A stretch of 15,409 bases of DNA from Verrucomicrobiota bacterium (GTDB lineage Bacteria; Verrucomicrobiota; Verrucomicrobiae; Chthoniobacterales; UBA10450). The notes below the pieces were generated by a model that searched no databases, had not been told where the DNA came from, and was given only the letters and a program-made list of their open reading frames with translations. The stretch covers positions 1 to 15,409 of the forward strand of contig QHOZ01000009.1 in NCBI GenBank assembly GCA_003219495.1, read 5' to 3'. Every line of letters begins with the position of its first letter. Position 1 is the first letter of the stretch. A program made the position numbers and the translations under genes. Positions 7,300-13,589 of this stretch are shown here, in pieces.

Positions 7300-8754
7300 C
7301 TAAAACGCTTCTTCCGGCTCGGAAACGTTGCGCGCGCGATCCTCGAAGCGCGTGAATTCTTTCAAGAAGGTGAGGGGGATCTCACCGACGGGACCATTGC
7401 GCTGCTTGGCGATGATCAATTCCGCTTCGCCGGATTTTTCCTGACGCGCTTCGTCGTCTTCTTCGTACATCTCCGGCCGCACGAGCAATCCAACCAAGTC
7501 CGCGTCTTGCTCGATCGATCCTGATTCGCGCAAATCGCTCAAACGCGGTTTGCCGCCCGAACGTTGCTCTGGCTGGCGATTCAATTGCGCGACTACGATG
7601 ACCGGAATCTTCAATTCTTTCGCCAAACCTTTGAGGCCGGCGGAAATCTCAGAAATTTCGAGCTGACGATTGTCCTGCGCGCGGCGCGATGTCGATCTTA
7701 GCAGCTGCAAATAATCGATGATGATGAGCTGAATATCCTGCTGCGCTTTGAGCCGGCGCGCTTTCGCTCGCAATTCCAAAATGGTCAGGCTCGCGGTGTC
7801 GTCGATGAAGATCTTGGCTTCGGCGAGTTTCGACGCCGCGGCGGTGAGGCTCGGAAAATCGCGCTCGCCGAGAAAACCGTCGCGCACTTTTTGCAAATTC
7901 ACGCGCGCGCGCGAGCAGAGCAGACGTTGCACGAGCTGCTGGCTGCTCATTTCCAAACTGAAGACGCCCACCGGCAGTTTCTCATTGATCGCGACATGTT
8001 CGGCGATGTTCATCGCAAGCGCCGTCTTTCCCATGCTCGGCCGCGCCGCGATCACGATCATTTCCGACGGGTGCATGCCGCTCGTCATCCGATCGAACTC
8101 GATGAAGCCGGTTGAGATTCCGGTGATGCCGCCTTTGCGCTCGTAAAGTTTTTCGATGGACTCGATCGCTTCCATCACCTGGTCCTTCATCGAGAGCATT
8201 TGCCCTTTGAAGCGATCCTCGCCGACAGCGAAAATTCTCTGCTCCACTTCGTCGAGAAGATTGCCGACTTCGTCCTGTTCTTCGTAAGCGCGGCGGACGC
8301 TTTCGGTGGCGGCGGCAATGATCGAGCGCAAAATGTATTTGTCGCGAACGATCTCGAGGTAGTAGCCGACGTTCGCCGCGGTCGGCACGAAGGTGTAGAG
8401 ATTCGTCACCGCGGCTGCGCCGCCAACGGTCTCGAGCAAGTTCCTATCGCGCAGAACCTGGGTGAACGTAATCAGATCGATCCCTGCGCCGGTGTTCCAA
8501 AGATCGACAAGCACATCGAAGATCGTTTGGTGTGCCGGGATCGCATCCCGCGGCGAAATCAACATCGAGCCCAGTACGCCTTGCTCCGCTTCGACGGAAT
8601 GGGGCGGCGTTCGGTGAATATCCTGAGCAGAACCTGTTGGCGAATTGGGGAAAACTTTTCCGTCGCTCCGCTCCGCCGAACCTCGGCCAGCGCCATTTCC
8701 CGCTGATTTACGAGGCTTCTCACCCGTCCACGGGGACGATGGTTGAGTCGCCAT
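7300..8754 (-). CDS. dnaB: Replicative DNA helicase DnaB (short internal gap in the N-terminal domain)
   Basis: DnaB is the hexameric helicase that unwinds DNA at the replication fork and recruits primase. The 484-residue protein has an unstructured leader (1-50), the N-terminal domain (RTPPHSVEAEQGVLGSMLIS...FVPTAANVGYYLEIVRDKYI), the linker, and the RecA-like domain. Walker A is ARPSMGKTA (237-245), SLEMSSQQLVQRLL follows (266-279), Walker B is LIIIDYLQLL (343-352), and the sensor/finger region is VVAQLNRQPEQR and LRESGSIEQDADLV. Oddly, SPRDAI (67-72) is joined directly to PAHQTIFDVL (73-82). Homologs have about 15 more residues here, ending in a FY motif before the (A/P)HQ. The gap is in frame, so the ATPase domain is unharmed. 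The ATG follows the rplI TAA with no gap, so the two are cotranscribed. Confidence 0.96.
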   Translation of the reverse strand: MATQPSSPWTGEKPRKSAGNGAGRGSAERSDGKVFPNSPTGSAQDIHRTPPHSVEAEQGVLGSMLISPRDAIPAHQTIFDVLVDLWNTGAGIDLITFTQVLRDRNLLETVGGAAAVTNLYTFVPTAANVGYYLEIVRDKYILRSIIAAATESVRRAYEEQDEVGNLLDEVEQRIFAVGEDRFKGQMLSMKDQVMEAIESIEKLYERKGGITGISTGFIEFDRMTSGMHPSEMIVIAARPSMGKTALAMNIAEHVAINEKLPVGVFSLEMSSQQLVQRLLCSRARVNLQKVRDGFLGERDFPSLTAAASKLAEAKIFIDDTASLTILELRAKARRLKAQQDIQLIIIDYLQLLRSTSRRAQDNRQLEISEISAGLKGLAKELKIPVIVVAQLNRQPEQRSGGKPRLSDLRESGSIEQDADLVGLLVRPEMYEEDDEARQEKSGEAELIIAKQRNGPVGEIPLTFLKEFTRFEDRARNVSEPEEAF

Positions 8755-9300
8755 TTATTTTTCTTCGGCTTTTTCTTCCTTCTTGCGACGGAAAAACGAG
8801 CGGTGCTTCTTTTCAGGTTGTTCGGCGGCTTCCGTTTTCGGTTCCTCCGCCGATTTCACAATAAATTTAAACTGCGCGGTCACGTCGTGATGCAACTTGA
8901 TCCCGACTTCGTGCTCGCCGGTGTCTTTGATCGGTCGCTCGAGCTGGATCTTGTGACGATCGATATCTAGCCCCAGCTCGTTCTTCATCCGGTTCGCGAT
9001 GTCCTGCGTGGTGACGGAACCGAACGCTTTGCCCGACTCGCCGGTTGCGAGCGTGAACGTCAAACGCGCCTTGCCGATCTTGCGTGATAGCTCTTCCGCT
9101 TCGTTCATTTCGCGCGCTTCACGCTCGGCGCGTTTCTTCTTCAAATTGTCGAGCTGACGCAACGCCGCGGGCGTCACTTCGTAGGCTTTGCCCTGCGGCA
9201 GCAAATAGTTGCGCGCGTAGCCACGGCGCACCTTGACCACATCGGCTTCAGCGCCGAGGCCTGGGACGTTATCGGTTAAAATGACTTCAGTCGTTGGCAT
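8755..9300 (-). CDS. rplI: 50S ribosomal protein L9 with charged C-terminal extension
   Basis: L9 binds 23S rRNA at the base of the L1 stalk and helps hold reading frame. The N-terminal RNA-binding domain is clear (TEVILTDNVPGLGAEADVVK then VRRGYARNYLLPQGKA, the L9 signature). It is followed by the long connecting helix (LRQLDNLKKKRAEREAREMN) and the C-terminal domain (FGSVTTQDIANRMKN, IQLERPIKDTGEHEVGIKLH). At 181 residues it is about 30 longer than the usual ~149; the extra tail is Lys/Glu/Ala-rich (PKTEAAEQPEKKHRSFF, then RRKKEEKAEEK) and presumably disordered. It is the first gene of a two-gene unit with dnaB, an order common in bacteria, but rpsR, ssb and rpsF, which often precede it, are absent here. 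A TTGACA-type promoter lies 30-58 bases upstream. Confidence 0.96.
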   Translation of the reverse strand: MPTTEVILTDNVPGLGAEADVVKVRRGYARNYLLPQGKAYEVTPAALRQLDNLKKKRAEREAREMNEAEELSRKIGKARLTFTLATGESGKAFGSVTTQDIANRMKNELGLDIDRHKIQLERPIKDTGEHEVGIKLHHDVTAQFKFIVKSAEEPKTEAAEQPEKKHRSFFRRKKEEKAEEK

Positions 9301-9329
9301 GATAAGAAACTTCGCGAGCGCGAACCTTC

Positions 9330-9358
9330 ATAGAAGCAGTGCGACGACGCGCTGTCAA
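9330..9358 (-). promoter_or_regulatory. Candidate sigma70-type promoter of rplI-dnaB
   Basis: On the minus strand a perfect TTGACA (9358-9353) is followed after exactly 17 bases by TTCTAT (9335-9330). The -10 box matches the consensus at three of six positions including the last two. Transcription would begin near 9323, leaving a leader of about 23 bases before the rplI ATG at 9300. This is a sequence match only. Confidence 0.45.
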
Positions 9359-9459
9359 CGGATGAACAAAAATTCTCTCAAACTTTTTTCGACACAGTGC
9401 GTTCGGCGTTGCTCGAACAGGCCGAGCTTTGCTAAAAGTTGTGAGAACAAAGCTGAATT

Positions 9460-10407
9460 ATGTCCCGAAGGATTTTTTGCTCGATATCAATAGTACTTAT
9501 TGGCTTGGCCATGTCGCTCAAGGCGTCTCCCACGCCAACTCCAACCCCAACCCCGAAGAAATCGTTTTTTTCTGCTCTGAAGCCGCACGCGAATCCTTCG
9601 GCACTCAAAACCCGCGCCGCGGTTGGTCGTGGCACTCACCTCGGGGTCGATCGCAGCGCGCAAACTCCAACTCCAAAACCGACCGCCACACCGAAATCAA
9701 AGTCTTCGCCATCCGCAGCGCGCAAGTCGCCTGCACCCTCAGCGACGCCGTCGAAAGCAGCAAAGTCGCCGACGCCAAGCAGTACCGCGACACCTCTTGG
9801 CACGCCGTCGCCGCAAAAAGAAATTTCGCCCGAAGAAGAGTTGCCACCAGTACGGTCAACTCCGGCTGAAACTGTCTCACCCACTCCGACGCCCAGGCCG
9901 TCACCAACCGGCACACCAACACCAACGCCGACAGCAAGCACGACACCAACGAGCACACCAACCCCGACACCAAAACCAACACCGACCGCAACAATCACGG
10001 CAACACCAACGCCAACAGCATCGATATCGCCAGTTCCTCGACCCACAAAGATTGAGGTTGCGCTGACGAAATTCGAGCCGCGCCACGGCTCGCCCGGTGA
10101 TCGCGATTATCGCAGCGCGCAGTTGTCGTATCGAATCAACGTTCCCAATCGAATGGAATATCCGACGATTAACTTCGTCGTCGAGACAGCGTCCGGAAAA
10201 CTGTTCGAGCGCGTCGTGAGGCTTCCGGCCGGCACCGCCTTTGTCGAACCAGGAGACAGCGCCGAGCACACTGTGGCGTTAGATCCGGTAGAGCGCGATG
10301 ATTGGGCCGACGCTTACGCGAAAACTGATCGCGCAACGTTTAATTGGTCGATCGAAGGACAATCAAACGGTCACAGCGAAATGCCGCTCAAGAAACCGTG
10401 GCCGTAG
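9460..10407 (+). CDS. Secreted Thr/Pro-rich protein with an unrecognised C-terminal domain
   Basis: The 315-residue protein has an N-terminal signal sequence (SRRIFCSISIVLIGLAMSLK) that leads straight into SPTPTPTPTP. Residues about 24-205 are low-complexity Thr/Pro/Ser with Lys, including long (TP)n runs (TGTPTPTPTASTTPTSTPTP), which act as an extended wall- or envelope-spanning linker in many secreted proteins. Residues about 206-315 are non-repetitive and look folded, probably beta-rich: KIEVALTKFEPRHGSPGDRD, LSYRINVPNRMEYPTINFVV, RVVRLPAGTAFVEPGDSAEH, ATFNWSIEGQSNGH. I do not recognise this domain. It is divergent from rplI across a 159-base gap and 203 bases upstream of the HAF/Cys-repeat gene, whose tail has the same TPTPT style, suggesting related surface roles. 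No strong ribosome-binding site is visible before ATG 9460. The coding strand is real; the opposite-strand Val/Gly frame is its shadow. Confidence 0.75.
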   Translation: MSRRIFCSISIVLIGLAMSLKASPTPTPTPTPKKSFFSALKPHANPSALKTRAAVGRGTHLGVDRSAQTPTPKPTATPKSKSSPSAARKSPAPSATPSKAAKSPTPSSTATPLGTPSPQKEISPEEELPPVRSTPAETVSPTPTPRPSPTGTPTPTPTASTTPTSTPTPTPKPTPTATITATPTPTASISPVPRPTKIEVALTKFEPRHGSPGDRDYRSAQLSYRINVPNRMEYPTINFVVETASGKLFERVVRLPAGTAFVEPGDSAEHTVALDPVERDDWADAYAKTDRATFNWSIEGQSNGHSEMPLKKPWP

Positions 10408-10596
10408 TCGAAGTCGTTGCTACGTCAGTGCGGTCTTCATCAGCTCACCAAGTTCAGTCCGACCGGCACGGGTTGAAATATTGGTTTGACATAAGGTATC
10501 GCCCTCGGAATTCTCGGCGCGCGAGAAGTCATCAAGTTCAAATACGAATCTGAGATTTTTCGCACGGCAGACCGCGTTCGTAGGGCCCGCTCGCAA

Positions 10597-10603
10597 AAGG
10601 AGG
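10597..10603 (+). promoter_or_regulatory. Strong Shine-Dalgarno (AAGGAGG) of the HAF/Cys-repeat gene
   Basis: AAGGAGG lies 7 bases before the ATG at 10611. It is the strongest ribosome-binding site among the starts I inspected and fixes this start with confidence. The 203 bases between 10407 and 10611 otherwise hold no gene I can support. TTGACA occurs at 10486-10491, but the sequence 17 bases later (AATTCT) is a poor -10. Confidence 0.7.
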
Positions 10604-10610
10604 AATTACC

Positions 10611-11441
10611 ATGAACGCTATCTCAGAACGTCGATGCCGACGCTTCACTGAATACGAAACTGTTTTTGCGGCGCTTTTTCTTTCAGTCGTCGCCGTCAGC
10701 TCGCTTCGCGCAGAGCCAACTTTTACTGTCACCGATCTAGGAACACTCGGCGGTAACACCACCACCGCCACCAGCGTTGTCGGACACGGCATGAATGCCG
10801 CCGGCATGATTGTCGGTTCATCGACTACGGCCGACAATTCCGAACACGCTTTTCTGTATGTCGGCGACAAAATGTACGACCTCAACACGCTCTGCGATCT
10901 CGGCCAAACCGATTTCAAAGTCCTCACGGTCGCTCGCACGATCAGTGATTCATGCGTCATCATCGGTGATGGCGTCACCAAGAACGGCGACAAACACGCC
11001 TTCAAACTGTCGCCGGTCGAGGTCGCGGGCGGGCAGTGGCACTATGATTGTTGTCAGTGGATTTGGAGACAATCCGGCGGAGGCTGGTGCTGGGAATCAG
11101 GTTGCGGTTGTTATAAATGGTGTGGGCCTCCGGGAAAACATCCGCCATGTCCGCCGCAACCGCCGCCTTGCTGGAACTGGCCGTTGCCATGTTGTCCGAG
11201 TTGTCCACCGCCGGTAGGACCTCCATCACCTCCGCCGCCCCCTCCGGATTACGGCCCGCCGCCGGCACCCGCACCGCCGCCCACAACTTATCCTCCGCCC
11301 GCGCCACCACCGCCGCCAAATCCCGGTTGCTGGTGCTGCATCAACGGTCAGGGGGTCAATGTTATCCAACGAAAGAAGAAGCAGAGAGACGCTGCCGCGA
11401 TCTCTGTTGGTGCTGCATCAACGGACACGTGGTGCTCGTGA
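10611..11441 (+). pseudogene. HAF-repeat, Pro/Cys-rich secreted protein, N-terminal part (frameshifted at 11351)
   Basis: After a signal sequence (FAALFLSVVAVSSLRA, cut near residue 34) comes a HAF-type extracellular repeat region: FTVTDLGTLGGNTTTATSVV, GMNAAGMIVGSSTT, HAFLYVGDKMYDLNTL, then TISDSCVIIGDGVTKNGDKH and AFKLSP. HAF repeats (named for His-Ala-Phe) are known from secreted bacterial proteins of unknown function and may form a small propeller; only about two units are present. Residues ~143-190 are extremely Cys/Trp-rich (CCQWIWRQSGGGWCWESGCG), followed by a poly-Pro linker and the first Cys repeat at CWCCINGQ (from residue 240). After that the frame is wrong (GVNVIQRKKKQRD) and stops at 11441, whereas the correct Cys repeats continue in the neighbouring frame. 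The mature product was probably ~492 residues. The role is unknown; surface exposure is inferred. Confidence 0.7.
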
Positions 11442-11746
11442 ATGCGCTCGAATGCAAAGAGTACGGCGGTCAATGTTATCGTTCGCGCGAAGAAGCGATC
11501 AGACATTGCCGCGATAAATGCTGCTGCTGCATTAACGGCCAGATCGTTGAAACCACTTACGCGGAATGCCGCGAACGGGAAGGTCAATGTTATCCGTCTA
11601 GACGAGAAGCGGTCAGACATTGCCGTCCGGAGATTCCTCAATGCTGGTGCTGTTACCACAATGAGGTCTGGCATATGAGCGTCGAGGACTGTCAGAAGAA
11701 AGGCGGTCAGTGTTACGGCAGTAAAGAAGAAGCGGAGAAGCGTTGT
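11328..11746 (+). repeat. Tandem six-cysteine repeats, four units, the first deleted by 37 bases
   Basis: Four units begin at 11328, 11405, 11519 and 11642. Units 2-4 obey CxCC-x12-C-x6-C-x10-C exactly: CWCCINGH...LEC...GGQCY...HC, CCCCINGQ...AEC...EGQCY...HC, CWCCYHNE...EDC...GGQCY...RC. The periods are 114 and 123 bases. Unit 1 starts CWCCINGQ, then jumps to GGQCYPTKEEAERRC, with a period of only 77 bases. It is therefore 37 bases shorter than unit 2, which removes the third-position cysteine region and shifts the frame. Six cysteines per unit fit three disulfides in an exported module, or metal binding. Confidence 0.85.
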
Positions 11747-12052
11747 GGCTTCATTCAAACGCCGCCACCACCGCCTCCATTAGTGACGCCATATCCGGGC
11801 ACTCCACCGCCGCCACCTTCGCTCACGACGATTCGGCCGCCGGTAACCCCGACTCCAACCGCGTCGCCGCGAATTCCGACCTACACTCCGACGCCGACGG
11901 CGAGTATTCCGCGCCGCGGCCATTCGCCGACCCCAACTCCGCAGGCGTCGACTCCGCGTCGGCAGATAACGCCTCGGCCAACATCAACGCCGCGGCGCAC
12001 GATCAAACCAAGAAAGCCCAAACCGACGCCAACGCCGGTCATAATTAGATAG
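11357..12052 (+). pseudogene. Cys-repeat and Thr/Pro-rich C-terminal part of the HAF protein
   Basis: This is the continuation of the HAF/Cys-repeat protein in the frame one base off. It carries the rest of repeat 1 (QCYPTKEEAERRC), repeats 2-4, and then a tail: TPPPPPPLVTPYPGT, TPTPTASPRIPTYTPTPTAS, and a basic end RRTIKPRKPKPTPTPVIIR before TAG at 12050-12052. The Glu/Lys/Arg-rich helix (KEEAERRC-like) in each repeat contrasts with the neutral Pro/Thr tail. The alternating Cys modules and Pro-rich linkers resemble extracellular wall or adhesion architectures, but I recognise no family. It has no start of its own; an open frame from 11117 exists but its first ~75 residues are the out-of-frame shadow of the upstream part. 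Confidence 0.7.
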
Positions 12053-12078
12053 CGCGGCCGACGTTCACACTGTTAGCG

Positions 12079-12108
12079 CCGCCGGAAAGATTTAAATCTT
12101 TCCGGCGG
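12079..12108. repeat. Perfect 30-base palindrome between convergent genes
   Basis: Two 15-base arms (left arm CCGCCGGAAAGATTT) meet without a loop in a central TTTAAA. The element overlaps the stop codon of the HTTM gene (12092-12094) and lies 27 bases past the stop of the Cys-repeat gene. A second, weaker pair (AGCGCCGC at 12075-12082, GCGGCGCT at 12111-12118) flanks it. Its place between convergent genes suggests a bidirectional terminator, although no T-run follows on either side. A protein-binding palindrome is the alternative. Confidence 0.7.
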
Positions 12109-13012
12109 ACGCGGCGCTGTCAGTCGCCGCGGATTCCTTCGGCGCGCGAAAATCCGTTGTTTTCAAAAATCCGCACAGCGCGACGATCGCGGCGATATTA
12201 AAGAATAATACGCCGTTAGAGAAGAGGACCGCGATCATCACGTGAAAAAAGATCATGGTCAGCACGAGGGGGAATCGCAACCGCGTCCAGACGAGGAACG
12301 GAAAGCTTCCTTCGATTAAGAGCGAGCCGTGCACTGCGAGGATGCAGACCCACGACGCTCGAAACCATTCGATCTCGGGAAACCGAAACCAATCCGAAAG
12401 CGTGATCTGATACCAGATTTCTCCAGAGCCGAGGCCCCATTTGCCCAGAAGTTTTCCGACGGTGGTGAAAAAATACATCATGCAAACGTTGAATTGGAGA
12501 AATCGCGCCGCCCACGATTCCGTTATTGCCGGGAGCGGCTTTTTCAGGAGGAGATGATCCAACGACCATCGTTGCGGCGCTGGCGCGAACACCAGTGCCA
12601 CCAAAACGAAGGCGAGAATTCCGTGCTCGCCGTTAAATGAAATTAAGTTTCGCTGAACCGTCGCGACATAAAAAAAGAACGTGACCGCTGCCGCAACCCG
12701 CGTCCACAAACCGAGCGCAAGGCAGATCGAGGCCGTGATCGTCGCCCAATAAATTTTCCAGATCCACTCCGGATCGGCCTTCATTAAAAAGAGAAATCCA
12801 GGCCAGTAAATGGTGTCGACGGCCACGTTGCGCGGAAGCATTCCCCAATGTCCGTAAAGCCGTTCGTAATTTCCGGACAAGCCGAGAAGGATTAGCGGCA
12901 AAAGCACTGTCACCGCGGCGCTGATGCGCACCAGGTCCCAACAGGTGTTGTCTGGCCCGAAGAAAAATTCATTCAGGCGTACGAACGCTTTTTTAGTAAC
13001 TGTCGAGAACAC
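12092..13012 (-). CDS. HTTM-domain membrane protein (vitamin K-dependent carboxylase-like fold)
   Basis: The 306-residue protein has about seven or eight hydrophobic helices and matches the HTTM (horizontally transferred transmembrane) domain related to vitamin K-dependent gamma-carboxylase and SdpB-like proteins. Typical features are DLVRISAAVTVLLPLILLG near the start, RLYGHWGMLPR, LALGLWTRVAAAVTFFFYVA, VQRNLISFNGEHGI, FLQFNVCMMYFFTTVGKLLG, the W-rich loop GSGEIWYQ, and LIEGSFPFLVW with FHVMIAVLFSNGVLFFNIA. No bacterial HTTM substrate can be inferred. The GTG start at 13012 lies inside the preceding gene (20-base overlap), so the two are translationally coupled. The C-terminus (SAATDSAASAGKI) runs into the perfect palindrome at 12079-12108. 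Confidence 0.85.
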   Translation of the reverse strand: MFSTVTKKAFVRLNEFFFGPDNTCWDLVRISAAVTVLLPLILLGLSGNYERLYGHWGMLPRNVAVDTIYWPGFLFLMKADPEWIWKIYWATITASICLALGLWTRVAAAVTFFFYVATVQRNLISFNGEHGILAFVLVALVFAPAPQRWSLDHLLLKKPLPAITESWAARFLQFNVCMMYFFTTVGKLLGKWGLGSGEIWYQITLSDWFRFPEIEWFRASWVCILAVHGSLLIEGSFPFLVWTRLRFPLVLTMIFFHVMIAVLFSNGVLFFNIAAIVALCGFLKTTDFRAPKESAATDSAASAGKI

Positions 13013-13523
13013 GGTCGGTTTCGGGGCCGTAGTGCGTTCCCTCTGCGGCCGATTGTTCCCGTGACAGCACCATTCGGTAGTGCAGATAAATCGTGCGATG
13101 CGTCACCCACGTCGCATCGATTCCGTTCGTTCGGATCAAATATTCCATGTAATCGCGCATCGCGCGCGGGTTCGCATAAAAATTGAGATCGGCTTTCGGC
13201 TCGTTATGAAACAGCACCGACTCCCATTTTCCGGCGGCTTCCTTTTTGAAGTCATGCAAATCCAAAAGTTGGCCGTCGCTCAGCTCGACCTGGTAATGAA
13301 TCGTGAAATTAAACGGCGAGATATAGGAAAAAAGTCCCCACATCTGACAGAGCAACAGCGCGTAGAACGAAGGGAATTGACGGTTGAGCTGCACAATCGA
13401 TCCCGAAAATCCGGCCTGCGCTGCGTAGGCGCCGATGTTCATGCACAACGGCGGCATCAGCGAACCGATCACGACTAAAACGATCGCGATCTTGCGCTGC
13501 CGCCAGCGGTGGATTTTTTCCAT
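12993..13523 (-). CDS. Small membrane protein coupled to the HTTM gene, unknown function
   Basis: This 176-residue protein has a basic N-terminus (MEKIHRWRQRK), a hydrophobic helix at about 12-36 (IAIVLVVIGSLMPPLCMNIG), and a second at about 50-70 (FYALLLCQMWGLFSYISPF). A soluble part of about 105 residues follows (YQVELSDGQLLDLHDFKKEA, NFYANPRAMRDYMEYLIRT, THRTIYLHYRMVLS), ending in VLDSY. The second helix and following strand resemble proteins encoded beside HTTM genes, but I recognise no named family. Its stop overlaps the HTTM start by 20 bases, so the pair probably forms one functional unit, perhaps a complex. The ATG at 13523 is the only reasonable start. Sixty-six bases separate it from the end of sufT upstream. 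Confidence 0.7.
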   Translation of the reverse strand: MEKIHRWRQRKIAIVLVVIGSLMPPLCMNIGAYAAQAGFSGSIVQLNRQFPSFYALLLCQMWGLFSYISPFNFTIHYQVELSDGQLLDLHDFKKEAAGKWESVLFHNEPKADLNFYANPRAMRDYMEYLIRTNGIDATWVTHRTIYLHYRMVLSREQSAAEGTHYGPETDRVLDSY

Positions 13524-13560
13524 CGCGCCGGATTATAATGAGCGGGCCTGGATTGTCAGT

Positions 13561-13574
13561 GCGGATTAATCCGC
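13561..13574. repeat. 14-base perfect palindrome downstream of sufT
   Basis: GCGGATTAATCCGC sits in the 66-base gap between sufT and the HTTM partner gene. It might be a weak terminator hairpin (five-base arms around TTAA) for sufT or an operator for the HTTM pair. Nothing in the sequence decides between these. Confidence 0.4.
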
Positions 13575-13589
13575 CACTCCGGCTCGGAG

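Noticed and set aside
9880..10020. Short repeated units resembling a CRISPR array or tandem DNA repeat
   Set aside because: The repeats are codon-level Thr-Pro repeats within an open frame, with no spacers of constant length and no conserved repeat of 20 bases or more.
9636..10046. Minus-strand Val/Gly-rich open frame (GVGVAVIVAVGVGFGVGVGV)
   Set aside because: It is the complement of the Thr/Pro codon repeats of the plus-strand secreted protein; no signal, start site or family supports it.
10486..10514. TTGACA-N17-AATTCT as a promoter of the HAF/Cys-repeat gene
   Set aside because: The -35 is perfect but the -10 matches only three of six positions and lacks the key A/T pattern, so I did not list it as a feature.
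11351..11355. G5 tract as a phase-variation switch in the Cys-repeat gene
   Set aside because: Adding one G would restore the frame, but repeat 1 would still lack 12 residues; the 37-base deletion explains both facts, and five Gs is short for a contingency tract.
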